This document shows, in pieces, positions 46,101-54,780 of a DNA stretch of 64,000 nucleotides. The position numbers and the translations under genes are program-made. The stretch is from Eutreptiella sp. 'Long Island Sound 2002' (Eukaryota; Euglenozoa; Euglenophyceae; Eutreptiales; Eutreptiaceae), in NCBI GenBank assembly GCA_964036045.1, contig OZ038378.1, positions 162,842,811 through 162,906,810 of the forward strand. The letters run 5' to 3'. Positions within the stretch are counted from its first letter, which is position 1. Each line of letters opens with the position of its first letter. The notes under the pieces are model-generated. The model was not told the origin of the DNA. It worked only from the letters and a program-made list of their open reading frames with translations, and ran no database searches.

Positions 46101-46698
46101 CACCACACACACACACACACACACATACACACACACACACTTTGTGCGGTCGACATGAGGCACAACAGGCGATGGGCTCCAAACACTTCATCAGGCCATA
46201 CAGAACCCAGACATTGTCATGAAGCTAAGCGCATTGCTGTTGCAGGACAGTGCAGAGAGTGAAGCGAAGGAGCCCATCATTGTTTGTAACAAATCACCCA
46301 CTCAGAGGGTGCGTAGCATGTACCCACAGCACAGATTTACATGTCGTGATTGATTCGTAATCGGTCACACATGCACACACACGCACAATGAGAACCGCAA
46401 AAACTAGAACAGAGCAAGAAAAGCGGTAAAAGAAGACTCCTCAGGAGCTGCAGAGCAGCCCTACCTCAGGAGCTGCAGAGCAGCCCTAGACGTCTTTCGG
46501 TGTGACAAATGCAGTGAAGTGCAGCGCTGAGTTTGGTTGCAGTTCTTCCCTGATCCCTGCCCTGCGCCCAAAGACTGTGCTGCAATATCAACGGACCCTA
46601 ATTCATCCACACACATGTACACAGACCAACACCAGCACCAGCACCACCAGCAACAGCAACAGCAACAGCAGCAGCAGCAGCAGCAGCATGAACAACAA

Positions 46699-46730
<32 letters not shown>

Positions 46731-49700
46731 ATAAAAATACAGAACTCTGAGGATGAGGATTTCAGGATTAGAGTTGTACAGCGGGATGACCTGTTGAGGA
46801 CCAAGTCTGGCTAAGACGATCTCCAAAGTATTCCTTCGGTTGATGTTAGCCTCATTCACAATGTCTTTCAGTTTCACAACGTAGTCCTCCTTTAAAACCT
46901 CAAAATCGATCTTGTACACAATTCCAATCTTCCCCATGGCCATGTATGCATACCCCGCGATTACCGATGTTGGCCGGTAGTCATTGCCAACCAAACTCCC
47001 CGTGGATCCACCCAGGGCCCCAAGCATCGGTGCCGCGGCTGTGGGATCCGAACCACACTTGCCTCCACGGCAGAGATGCTTGTATCTAAGGTCTGTCAGA
47101 AAGGTAATCCCAGAGCCAGCAACGCCGTTCTTCCAGCGGCCCATCACAATCTCATGCCCCGGCGGCATTGTGTTCTTGTTCCGCAAGTTCACTAATTTGA
47201 TGACATCTTGCTCACCCACGATGTCCCACAACGTTTCAAGCCATCCCAGGGTCTCTTCCGCATACGTCTGTACACGTTTCAGACTCCCTATAGCCACAGG
47301 GGTACATAAATATTGCAGGGGCTGAGACTCTTGACTAGCTGGGAGGGGTTCTACCCCCCCCCCTTCAATAGCCTTTTGTGTTTTTGCCTGGTTTTTGATT
47401 GTTTTTATACAAATTGTCAACCTTGTTGCACATCGTTTGTGTTGCTTCACGGGGGGGGGACCCCTCATTCTGGACCCCAACTACCCCCCAACTAACTGTT
47501 GGCCGGAGGCCCCTTGGGGGGGGCTTGGGAGGGGCGTCGGGGGGGGGGGGGGGGCGGGGAGGGGCGGTTCCCTAGGGGGGGGGGGGGGGCCTCCGAACAG
47601 TTGGGTACGCGGCCCAAGTGTGATCCGACAGTTCGCACCGCCCCTTCCCACAAAAGAGGTTTGCGCAGTAGTTCAACTCATGAGGCGGGAAGAAAATTGC
47701 TCTGCGGGGGGGGGGGGGGGGGTGACACGGAAGCCCATTTTCCCAACCCCCCCCCTCCCTCCTTGGCCGCCGTGACCGGAGGGCGGGGTTCAGGGCGGGG
47801 GTGCCCGACCTGCCGTGCCGGGGGGGGGGGGGTGGGGTCAACTCAACATCTATAGCTCAAAATGAAACCCACGTCGCGCTGATCATTTTGACTACTCAAA
47901 TGTGGGGGGGGGGGGGGGATTATTGGTGGAAAAAACTTTTTCGGGCCAAATTTTGTGTTCCTGTGCCTTTGGCGCCAACATCCGTTCTTACACAAAACAA
48001 AAGGCCCAACACGAAACCCCATTTCTCCAACCCCCCCCCCTCCTTCGGCGGGCGTCCATGTCACCCCCCCCCCCCCCCCGCAGAGCAATTTTCAGGTTGC
48101 CTGACCATCACGGACTAGGCTCAAAACCCCTAGACAAAGGGGCCCAAGGGTAGAAGCTGCAGCTGCTTGGTCCGTCCAGACCGCTAAATCTCCGTGCCGC
48201 GTCAAGTGCTCCCCCCAAGTCAAGCGCTCAGGGTAGTGCTTCTGGTGCTTGTGTACAATTGGGCGCCCATCAGCTCCTTGGGCTGGTACCTTGACAGCTA
48301 GTTGTTGGCCGGAGGCCCCTTGGGGGGGGGGGGGTAGTTGGCGTCCGGCCGGACCCCCCCCTTGGGGGGCGGCTACAACTGGTCCTGATGCGACACCCCC
48401 CCAGCTATCTGTCAAAACTGGTGGGGGTCGGCGGGAGGGTGGGGGGGGGGGGGGGGTATTGGCAGCTTGGCGGGGATGGGGGGCTGCACGCAACCCACTA
48501 CTATCACATGCATACGTCAAGGGGGTGAGTGCGGGCATGGGGGTATAGAGGAATGTATGCGATAATAGCGATATCTTGTCTTTGCCAGGAAGAAAATCTT
48601 AAGGGTCTTAAGGACTAAAGGCATAGTACCCTTCTCAACTAAGCATGGGACAAAAAATTCAATTGCCTTTGGCAAGGCACCTCGAAGAGGGGAGAGGGAC
48701 AACCTTTCTTGAGCTGCCCAGGCTGGAAAACTGCATTAGCAGGTTGTGCCCGACCCCTTGGGAGCCACCCCCACACACACACCCCAATAGGGTGAAAAAC
48801 ACATAAAGAGGGGCTAAAACATGCTTTACATAGGATATTTGATCATTTTGGATGGTCAAAGTATCAAAAAAATCAGTTTCGGAAATTTCCATTTTTTTGA
48901 GCTGCCGAGGCTGGAAAACTGCATAAGCAGGTTGTGCCCTAAACCCCTTGGGACCCCCCCCCCCCCCCCCAACACCCAAATAGGGTGAAAAACACACAAA
49001 GAGGGTCTAAAACATGCTTTACATAGCATATTTCATTATTGTAAATGGTCACAATATCAAAAAAATGTTTTGCAAAAATTTTCCATTTTTGACCTGTAGA
49101 AGGTGGAAAACTGCTGAAGCAGTTTGTGCACACACCAAAGGCCATTGAACCACCTACAAACAGCAATTTTGAAGCTTTTGGGGGGCCCATGGCTCGGGCT
49201 AGATGGGCCCACTGGCCACTACATGGGTCCCCATGGGTGCTCAAGTACCCGTATTATCACCAAATGATCACCCAAACCCATCCTAGGGGCAACGGAAGGG
49301 TTTCATGAAAAATCGAATTTCAAAAAACTTCCACGTGCCACTAAACAGCCTACCCAGCGTGAAAACGGCTAAGTCCTCACTAGCAAGGGGCCATAGGGGG
49401 GGGGGGGGGCGACTGGGGGTACCTGGAGTTGGGACAAGAAAAAAGTTCTTCAGGACCCAGGTCCAAATACACACACAGCGGCCACAATACGCAAAGAAGC
49501 TTTGACCCCCCCTCCCAAAAAGGGGTACTCAGGTGCGGGGGGGGGGGGGGACGGGTGTCAAAATCCAAAAAAATCATTGGGGGATCATTTTTGGTCCTTA
49601 AAATGATGATTTTACAAGGGGTTAGACGTTAGAAACCATACATTGGGGCATGCTACGCAAACAACCCCCAAAAAGGGGGGTATATGACGCTCGCGCCTGC

Positions 49701-52700
49701 GCTTGATCTAACAACCTCTCTTCAAGGTGATTTGGCGCCGTTGGCGCCATGGCCCCCACACCGCTATCTTTCAAAACTCGGGGGGGGGGGGGGGGGCTGG
49801 GGGGTGTCGCATACAAGGACCGGGCCCAGCCGCCCCCCCCGGGGGACCCGCGGAGTCGCCCCCCCCCCCCCCCCCCGGTGTGCTGCTTGTTGTAGTTGCG
49901 CAGCAACAGTGCATGCTGTGCATGCTGGTGCAGGAGACAAAGAGTCCAAATACCATTGTTTGGCAGAACATTGTCTAAAACAAAAAAGCGGGGAGCAGTG
50001 GAGAGCTGGAGAGGCGGGGAAAGAGGGGGGGAGGGTGCGGTGTGCAAAGTGCAAGGTCCCCCCACATCATGCAGATGCATATCACAGACCACAGCATGCA
50101 ACACTTTCGGCAAAGTAAATAAGGAGCAAATTTCAGTGTTCTGCGGCATGCTTCAAAAGCCCCACCAACAGGCTCAAAAAACAGGTGCTGCGCTGCCGCA
50201 TGCTTCAACCGCTGGTGCCTGCCTTCAAGGGCTCAATTGATCAGTGACTGAAAACCCCAACAGCCTCCCCCGCCCCTTCAGCATCACAGATGCACACCCA
50301 AAGGTTGTATCCTTATGATACATGACCTCTTGTTCAAAGAAGGTCCTTGCAGGGCTCAGTATCACAATGAAATTGATGACTGACCTGAAATGAAAATGTA
50401 CAAATGCGCCAAGGTGACAATTGGTGGCCTGGTCTGGTCCTGTCATCACACATTTAATGAATGTTGTGATGACCGCAAAGGCCTCCATTGGTTTCTTCCT
50501 GCCTTGGCTTCACTTTGCCCATGGGGGGGGGGGCTGGACCCAGTCCCACTGCAAACCCCCCATCTATCTGTCAAAATTCGGGGGGGGGGGGGGCTGTGTG
50601 CCACCCACTACTACCTTTCAAAACCCGGCGAGGGGGGGGCTTTAGGGGGGGGGGGGCACACAAGGACCGGTCGCGGCTGCACCTCTACAACTTTGCCAGT
50701 ACGGGGATGGGGATATGGATGGGGGGGGGGGGGAGAAGCAGGAAGACGAGCAGGAGGACGAGCAGGGGATAAAGATGGAGGTGGGTACTTTAGGGGTGTG
50801 ATGCGGTAGCCTCACCTGTTCAGCCCATCCATGTGCAGTAGAGCAAACCTCTTTCATGCAGGCAAAACCAGCAGATGCAAGTGGCACACACTCATACTGT
50901 GGGTAATCCAACTGTTGCCAAGAAATCAAGAACGTCCCCCTTTGGCTTCACAACAGAACCAGCAGCGGCCTTTGCGGCAGCTACAATGGGGGCACCAGGT
51001 CTGCCCTGTGGCACGCTGGTTCAGGGAAGGGGTGCAAGTGTGGGTGGACAGGGAAGCCTTGGAGGCCAAACAGCTGTTTTGCACTGGCTGGGGTGCAGCT
51101 TTCAGGGTGCACAAGGGGTTCAGGTGTTTACAGGCAGCAGGGGACGGCTGTGGAGGCGTACAGGGGTAAAGGGGCAGAAGGGCACAGACCTTGGTAGAAC
51201 TGGTTGTGAATTGTGGTGGCCAGAACCTGCTGCCCTGACAACAGATTCGTCTGATATATCTGAATGGCAGACTTGTAGCCCGTCTCCTTCACAACATCCC
51301 CCAACAGCGATGTGGAGAACTCCATGTTGCTTTCATACGAGGCATAATTGCTTTCATGTGCAAACAGCACGAGGGCATTCTTTATCAGTTGAGCCTTCCG
51401 CACCAGGGCCCCTTTGGTGGCCGCCACGCTGTCAACCCACATGAAGATCATACCAAGCGTAGCAACTGAAACTGCGATTACGGAGGTCACCGATGTGATG
51501 ACAATGAGGATCCGAGTAGTGGGCTTCATGGAGGAGTACGTAGACGTGTTCTTATTGAACAACTTCATCCGCACGGTGCGCCAGCATCGGGTCCATCCCG
51601 TGCTCCAAAACTGTGTACATCTCCCCTGCCACGCCTTCACACGGCCTCCTGCGGTAACGCCCTCCTGCACAGTACCCTGGGCCCCGTTGCCATACATGAG
51701 CCTCTCATACACAGCCTTGGTTTCGTCAAAACTGACCAGAAACCCTTCAAGTGCTCTTGGCAGGACCTCATCAACTGCAACCTGTTATGAGAGTTGTTGG
51801 GGGTTCCTATGGGTTGTTCAGGATTGTGAGGGCTGGAGGGCTTGTCATGGCTGTTTGCCTCGGTGGAAGGGGGTTTGGTGGATTGGGGCGGGATGGGAGG
51901 GCCGGATCAACGGACAGATGCTGAGTGCACACGAAGCGCACATCGGTGTGGCTGTGTGGCTTTCATGTCCACTTTCTTGTTTCCTGCCACAGAAAGTAGC
52001 AAGGGGCCCATTCCACCCAATTGCAGAGGAGGGGCCTCGAGCAGAGGGGGTCGTTTGGGGCATGATGGGATGCCCTGCGCAAGATGAACTGAGCCACCTG
52101 CCACCTCAAACAGTGCGCACGCGATGTGTGCATCGGACCGCTGCACGACCCGGCTCTCGATAGAAGGAGGCTCACTCTTCCGGGGGGGAAAGGGGGGAGG
52201 GGGGGCACGAAAGTAGAGGGGAACAGCTACTGAAGAGCCTTTGAACCCAAGCACTCAATATACTCAAAGCAGCTATTTGGCAAGTCTGTTTGCCAAGGTC
52301 TGGTCTGTCTGACCGTTGATTGCACGGGACTTTTTGGTCCTAACGGCAGCAAGACAGTTTTCAGTTTTCAGTTTTCGTACATGAAAATGTACGTGTCACG
52401 GCTGATACCCTCAGCTCAGCCGCTTTCTTGGAGAAGGACACAGTAACCCAACCCAGTCACAACATTTCATGCAGGTCTAGTGAGGCACCTCGACTTCAGC
52501 AGCGGTGATGTGGCTTTCCATGCTCATGAACAAATTCTGCAATTGTTCGATTTGGACAAACCCATCAATGGCTATGGTGTCGAATGCAGTCTGCAAAGCT
52601 TCCAAACTGAACTCCTCCTGGTTGGTCTGCATCAGGTACTCCGCCTCATCATATGCCTCCCCGCTGTCATGCGCATTCAAGGTGATCAGGGTCTCTCCTG

Positions 52701-52842
52701 GTTCGCCCTGGTTGTCTGGATTTTCGGCATCAGGCTGCTGCTTGGCACTGGAGCCACTTGCAGGTTCTCCGACCATTGCCTCCTCATCGGCTTCCATGAT
52801 ATCATCGGCCGTCATGATGGTGACTGGTTGCGTGTCAGCCAT
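25257..52842 (-). CDS. Receptor-type class III adenylyl cyclase, ten exons
   Basis: Ten minus-strand exons (52842-52489, 51781-51190, 47287-46791, 42933-42655, 42277-42121, 41247-40900, 40248-39846, 37441-37201, 29196-28951, 25523-25257) join with GT...AG at every intron and matching phases to give 1127 residues plus TGA. Layout: acidic N-terminus, TM1 about 208-233, extracellular part with four sensor modules each containing a DYR motif (Asp at 418, 521, 629, 745), TM2 about 780-805, then a single catalytic domain 835-1080. Metal-binding Asp865 (FFSDI) and Asp909 (TIGDAY) are present, as are the transition-state pair Asn1024 and Arg1028 (TVNLASR). The base-recognition pair Lys905/Asp1017 (KVKTIG, FDVWG) is the adenylyl, not guanylyl, type. 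The reaction is ATP to cAMP at the membrane, presumably as a homodimer and controlled by an extracellular ligand. Introns total 24.2 kb. Confidence 0.85.
26077..26275 (+). repeat. Inverted repeat IR1, left arm
   Basis: About 200 bp matching the reverse complement of 27415-27617 with roughly 88-90% identity. The translated frame is conserved in both (HVQAFV(Q/E)CCPP and RPEGDVAGG or QPEGDVAGG), which suggests exon origin. Confidence 0.6.
27415..27617 (-). repeat. Inverted repeat IR1, right arm
   Basis: Reverse-complement partner of 26077-26275, separated by about 1.1 kb. On the minus strand an open frame runs through the arm and upstream ([19 protein letters not shown]). Confidence 0.6.
28039..28241 (+). 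repeat. Inverted repeat IR2, left arm (203 bp)
   Basis: Matches the reverse complement of 28531-28733 over the same 203 bp with about three mismatches by eye. The spacer is 289 bp. Confidence 0.8.
28531..28733 (-). repeat. Inverted repeat IR2, right arm (203 bp)
   Basis: Partner of 28039-28241. The near identity points to a recent duplication or gene conversion. In the cyclase pre-mRNA the two arms could pair into a long hairpin. Confidence 0.8.
28951..29196 (-). CDS. Cyclase exon 9 (Asp1017, Asn1024, Arg1028)
   Basis: Acceptor CCACTTCAG|GAATCG, donor TATCCAG|GTGTGC, phase 0 at both ends; residues 958-1039. About 30 mostly polar residues form an insertion ahead of [34 protein letters not shown] then carries the Asp that pairs with adenine and the Asn and Arg of the active site. 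Confidence 0.93.
29278..29446 (+). repeat. Short tandem repeat, ~3 units
   Basis: Units contain ACAAGGGGACA(A/C)AATCA, then CCTAACCCCTGCCTTCT(C/T)GGGG and AAAGAGGG, starting near 29278 and 29391 with a shorter middle unit. They lie just upstream (in gene direction) of cyclase exon 9. Confidence 0.5.
29925..31700 (-). repeat. ~190-bp tandem repeat arrays
   Basis: Units of about 186-194 bp share TTTTTGAGCTGC, a GAGG-like piece, AACTGCATAAGCAGGTTGTG, CCCTTGGGAG, a C run of 6-16, CCAAATAGGGTGAAAAAC, AACATGCTTTACATAG and GGTCA...ATATCAAAAAAAT. Clear units lie near 30006, 30195, 30385 (truncated by C runs), 30940, 31294, 31483 and 31675. Two more lie at 48700-49090 and one diverged unit at 52960-53115, all at the cyclase locus. 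Divergence between units is 10-25%. Coding frames seen within are artefacts of the repeat. Confidence 0.75.
32115..33260 (+). repeat. Complex repeat block with ~195-bp tandem pair, copy 1
   Basis: 32415-32610 and 32612-32808 are tandem copies (AGCTTTTGG or GGCTTTTTGG, then CCATGGCTCGGGCTA, GTACCCGTATTGTCACTAAA and GAAATCTTGCAGGTGTCACT). They are flanked by two copies of an AAGGGGTT...GCTTGATCTAACAACC segment (about 32205-32345 and 33125-33245). The same arrangement with one 195-bp unit is present at 49100-49740 in intron 2, so the two are a segmental duplication or two inserts of one composite repeat. Confidence 0.7.
33763..33846 (+). repeat. 28-bp direct repeat, three units
   Basis: TGTACTTTGTCAGAGATGGC followed by CCACACCC, repeated at 33763, 33791 and 33819; the last unit carries two changes. 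It runs straight into the tRNA-like segment. Confidence 0.8.
33834..33903 (+). other. tRNA-Glu-like remnant
   Basis: CCCTAGTGGTTAAACA resembles the D-arm/A-box of a tRNA-Glu. TATTCTCTATTCAGA resembles its anticodon arm with CTC. GTGCTTCATTTCC is close to the B-box GGTTCGATTCC. The stems are imperfect, so it is a pseudogene or a SINE head rather than a working tRNA. Confidence 0.3.
37201..37441 (-). CDS. Cyclase exon 8 (second metal Asp and base-recognition Lys)
   Basis: Acceptor CACCTCCAG|TGCTGA completes a Ser codon from exon 7. Donor ATCACG|GTATGC is phase 0. Residues 877-957 include [19 protein letters not shown]: Lys905 for adenine recognition and Asp909 as second metal ligand, followed by [14 protein letters not shown]. 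Confidence 0.93.
37442..39845 (-). other. Cyclase intron 7
   Basis: 2404 nt of mixed, fairly AT-balanced sequence. Near 38220-38390 are repeated GAGTAA and GGTTTACTCGC pieces with ACCGTCTCGAT twice. No gene is supported on either strand. Confidence 0.5.
39846..40248 (-). CDS. Cyclase exon 7 (end of module 4, TM2, start of catalytic domain)
   Basis: Acceptor CTCCGCAG|GCCCTG, donor ATCAG|GTGGTC (phase 2); residues 743-876. It encodes [15 protein letters not shown] and VVKVD, then TM2 ([20 protein letters not shown]), a coiled linker with [25 protein letters not shown] and the first metal site [10 protein letters not shown] (Asp865). Confidence 0.92.
40900..41247 (-). CDS. Cyclase exon 6 (second half of module 3, first half of module 4)
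   Basis: Acceptor ACGTCTCAG|GCTTGG, donor ATTCAAG|GTACAC, phase 1 at both ends; residues 627-742. It starts [14 protein letters not shown]...LFMKVD, then [35 protein letters not shown] and TGLIQ. The plus-strand open frame over it is antisense. Confidence 0.9.
42121..42277 (-). CDS. Cyclase exon 5 (first half of sensor module 3)
   Basis: Acceptor TGTGCAG|ATGGGC, donor CACGAG|GTGTTC (phase 1); residues 575-626 plus one base. [13 protein letters not shown], then a second Cys (DCSYD) and [12 protein letters not shown], correspond to the LTDLRYK...C...C...AL segment of module 1. Confidence 0.88.
42655..42933 (-). CDS. Cyclase exon 4 (sensor module 2)
   Basis: Acceptor CTGCACAG|GAGCTT, donor GAGGAG|GTTTGG, phase 0 at both ends, 93 residues (482-574). 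It contains [21 protein letters not shown] and [15 protein letters not shown] with VAVQID, the same order of motifs as module 1. Confidence 0.88.
44439..45867 (+). mobile_element. hAT-type transposon (1.43 kb) with terminal inverted repeats and subterminal arrays
   Basis: The left end CAGGGGTCCAAGGTTCCCA and the right end, reverse complement CAGGGGTCCAAAGTTCCCA, form 19-bp terminal inverted repeats with one mismatch, of the CAGGGGT type usual in hAT elements. The flanks are ACACACAC and ACACACTA, a plausible 8-bp target duplication with two changes, though the left flank is a microsatellite. Inside each end is an array of about a dozen 10-11-nt units: GGGAAAAACG at 44487-44616 and its complement at 45625-45733. 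Such arrays fit the subterminal transposase-binding sites of hAT elements. There is no recognisable transposase, so it is probably mobilised in trans. Confidence 0.75.
44998..45502 (+). CDS. ORF inside the hAT-type element, unknown
   Basis: The frame starting [18 protein letters not shown], followed by [39 protein letters not shown] and [14 protein letters not shown], ends at TGA 45500-45502. ATG 44999 follows a T-rich tract. Composition is protein-like and the frame spans most of the element's interior. No catalytic motifs of a transposase are seen. It may be a truncated internal part of a larger parent element. Confidence 0.35.
46645..46735 (+). repeat. (CAG)n/(CAA)n microsatellite
   Basis: About 90 nt of CAG/CAA triplets directly downstream (in gene direction) of the exon 3 donor. 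Poly-Gln, poly-Ser, poly-Ala and poly-Cys frames here are artefacts. Confidence 0.85.
46791..47287 (-). CDS. Cyclase exon 3 (sensor module 1)
   Basis: Acceptor GGCTATAG|GGAGTC, donor CAACAG|GTCATC (phase 0); residues 316-481. It holds the first complete module: an EIVMGR helix, [10 protein letters not shown], a Cys pair (LCRGGKC), AAAPMLGAL and [18 protein letters not shown] with IGIVYKID. The N-DYR-...-Y-...-G-x-V-x-K-I-D pattern is that of PDC/Cache-like extracellular sensors of bacterial chemoreceptors and cyclases. Confidence 0.88.
47684..48100 (+). mobile_element. ~415-bp MITE, copy A
   Basis: Inverted ends GAAAATTGCTCTGCGGGG at the left and its complement CAGAGCAATTTTC at the right, each followed inward by a long G or C run and GTGACA/TGTCAC. 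The core contains GATCATTTTGACTACTCA and GGAAAAAACTTTTTCGGGCC. A second copy at 63041-63464 shares the whole length at about 93-95% identity by eye, differing mainly in G/C run lengths. Non-coding. Confidence 0.75.
48640..49740 (-). repeat. ~190-bp units plus complex ~195-bp repeat, copy 2
   Basis: Two ~186-bp units (near 48732 and 48918) followed by one ~195-bp unit (49153-49355) and the CATTGGGGGATCATTTT...GCTTGATCTAACAACC segment (49575-49715). Order and orientation match the block at 31.5-33.3 kb. Confidence 0.7.
51190..51781 (-). CDS. Cyclase exon 2 (TM1 and first extracellular part)
   Basis: Acceptor CATAACAG|GTTGCA, donor CAAG|GTCTGT (phase 1). It encodes residues 119-315 and the first base of Gly316. 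A basic, Trp-rich juxtamembrane stretch precedes TM1 ([20 protein letters not shown] and following residues). The extracellular segment contains [16 protein letters not shown] and [17 protein letters not shown], similar to the separate exon at 62798-62920. Confidence 0.85.
52489..52842 (-). CDS. Cyclase exon 1 (cytoplasmic N-terminus)
   Basis: Residues 1-118, from ATG at 52842-52840 to the donor GAG|GTGCCT (phase 0). The segment is very acidic and rich in Glu, Asp and Gln. Its last third ([26 protein letters not shown]) is reported here only by its pattern: an amphipathic helix, a short loop with Asp-Gly, and another helix, slightly like an EF-hand without a full set of ligands. If not spliced it would stop nine nucleotides later at TAG. 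Confidence 0.7.
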
Positions 52843-53480
52843 ATTAGTGTTGAGGCGTCACAGCACTGTTGCAATAAACTCCTAACAAACACAGGACAAC
52901 CCCCATTCTGCACACAACCTACATGCATCCCCATTCCCCACCCTGGGCCCCAATGGCCGAAGAAGGTGAAAAACACATAGTGAAGATCCAAAAAATGCTT
53001 TACGTGGGAATTGATCATTGTGGGTGGTCACAATATCGAAAAAACCCAGTTTGGAAAGTTCGATTTTTGAGCTGCTGAGGCTCAACAATACATGAGCAGG
53101 TTGTGTACAATTCCCTTGGGAAGCCCCCCCCAATGGCCAAATGGGCAAATGATAGCAAGCAATGGCAATGGAACTGTAAAGCATGTTGATAGAATGTGTC
53201 TTGTCTGGTGCTTGCTGCGCCACCTGTAGAAGAATGCATGGTTCTCTTTCATTTTGATGCATATGGAATTGCAACAGCCTATCCATGCCAAACACCTGGA
53301 ATTCCTTGTGTCTCTGGCTGAGCAGAAGAAAGCATGGGCCAGTCCTGTTGTCCCTCTGAAAATGCACCACTGTCCACTGTCAAGTAAGTATGCAACCACC
53401 ACCACAACTCCACGAGCGGTAATACAGGTGGAACCTGCGAAAAAAATTATCATGCATGTACCTTTGCGGCCACTTTTTCA
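52843..53480. other. Upstream region of the cyclase gene
   Basis: Presumed promoter side of the minus-strand cyclase. It contains a single diverged ~190-bp satellite unit (about 52960-53115). No TATA-like box or other core element could be assigned with confidence. Confidence 0.35.
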
Positions 53481-53489
53481 GACAACCTG

Positions 53490-53695
53490 TGTGTGGCGCA
53501 GGTGGCGCGCAAAAGTGCCCGCGAAGGTGCAGGCCAAAATGCCACAAGGGTGCCCCCAAAAGGGCCCACGAAGGCAGAGGCCAAGGTGCCGGGCACCCTC
53601 CCGTGCACTCCTGTGGGCACTTTGCCGAGCACTTTCGCCTATGCCTTCGTGGGCACTTTTGTGGGCACGTTTGCAGCCACTTTTGCTCGGACGAC
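53490..53695 (+). repeat. Degenerate GGGCACTTTTG-type short repeats
   Basis: Variants of G(T/C)GGGCACTTTTG and AAAAGTGCCCGCGAAGG recur about ten times, on both strands. Similar motifs recur at 57895-57995 and 58810-58845. The frames here look repetitive in translation because of the motif. Confidence 0.5.
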
Positions 53696-54051
53696 CTACA
53701 CGAGACGTTGGAGGTATTTTGAAACACATCTTTGTAGGAATTGGGGTGCAAAAACGTAACAAAGGTTTTTGAGTGTGTCATGTAGTTTTGTCAGCCCGGA
53801 AGGTACAACATTGCACATTGCTCTGAAACATGGCGTGCAATATCCCATGCCAAAAAAAGAACGCAGGCCGGGCCAAACAGACGCATGTGAAGTGTACGCG
53901 CATGATGGGAATGTGCATGCCAAGAGGTCTAAAACTGACAAACAGAAAAATGGCTTCGGACCTTAAAATGCCATGGCATAGTTTGGCACATTGTTGTTGG
54001 ACAAATTATGCCATGCTAAATTTCGCCTGTCCCTCATTCCCCAGGGCTTGG

Positions 54052-54140
54052 CGGGCTTTCACTTCCGGGGAGGGGGGGGGGGGGGTCGATAGAGCCCTCT
54101 GGCCGGGACCCCCCCCCAAAAAGGCTCAATTGACAATACC
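54052..54140 (+). repeat. Solo end of the 8046-8395 MITE family
   Basis: GGGCTTTCACTTCCGG, G-run, GTCGATAGAGCCCTCTGGCCGGGACC, C-run, GGCTCAATTGACAATACC: this matches the right end of the element at 8314-8400 in reverse complement. No second end lies nearby. Confidence 0.6.
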
Positions 54141-54604
54141 CCCCAAAACCGACCCGGGGACATCCGTGGTTCCAATGACGGTGGTATTTGTGTTTAAGGA
54201 CACAAGGCCCCCGGTCAATTCCGGCTACACATGTATGTTGTGCCCCACCGGATGTAGACAAAATCCTTGCCGGGGTCTAGCATCAACTTTGCCTCATGAT
54301 GTCTTGCTACTTTGAGTAATAGATGACTTCAAATAGCTAATGAATTCACCCTTCCCGAAATTGTGATGAGGTCGCATCATCCAAGCACTGGCCATGGTTT
54401 GTGTGAGTATATTCCCACAATGGAACGGGCATTTTGCCCAGCATCTTCATAGTGGGCATCTATCCCAGTGCTATGCATAGCCATTGACGAGCATTGTTGC
54501 AAGCATAGACCCAATCTAATTGTCTACGCTTGGGTACTGTTGCGGGCAAGGGTGTAGGTGCTTTGTGGACATGTGGAGATGTTTGCGGGCCACTGACTAC
54601 CTCA

Positions 54605-54780
54605 TGTGGTGACATGTTGGAGTGGCGTATGTGTGTGGGTGGTGTTTCTCATGAAAACTCTGCAAGCAGTTGTTTATGGCCCACTGTTCCTGTTTCTCCG
54701 TGCAGTGGGTTGTGTTGGCGAAAAACACTAAGGATCCAACCACCGATAAACTTCGTGTGTGTGTGGGTGTGTGTGTGTGA
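54605..54780 (+). repeat. ~170-bp repeat, copy 1
   Basis: GGTGGTGTTTCT..., CTGTTCCTGTTTCTCC..., AAGGATCCAACCACCGATAAACTT and a TG-rich tail match 55789-55960 at about 75-80% by eye. Confidence 0.5.

Larger units (their letters stand above)
42934..46790 (-). other. Cyclase intron 3, containing a complete hAT-type element
   Basis: 3857 nt. The main content is the inverted-repeat element 44439-45867, with (CA)n at 44196-44218 and 46100-46141, a 24-bp direct duplication GGAGCTGCAGAGCAGCCCTA at about 46444-46489, and a (CAG)n tract 46650-46733 next to exon 3. Confidence 0.6.
47288..51189 (-). other. Cyclase intron 2, repeat-filled
   Basis: 3902 nt with the MITE copy 47684-48100, two copies of TTGGCCGGAGGCCCCTTGGGG (about 47500 and 48304), three related CTATCTGTCAAAA or CTATCTTTCAAAA plus G-run pieces (48407, 49766, 50560), the ~190-bp units (48700-49090) and the complex repeat (49100-49740). 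49.9-51.2 kb has no named element. Confidence 0.6.

Noticed and set aside
46461..47480. A single 339-codon minus-strand gene
   Set aside because: Only 46791-47287 is exon 3; the rest is intron, including poly-Cys from the (CAG)n tract.
29925..49090. CRISPR-like array
   Set aside because: The repeated units are ~190 bp, diverged, and without short regular repeat-spacer alternation; the genome is eukaryotic.
53380..53781. Ala/Arg/Pro-rich frames on both strands resembling a repeat protein
   Set aside because: Produced by the short GGGCACTTT-type DNA repeat; several frames look equally repetitive.
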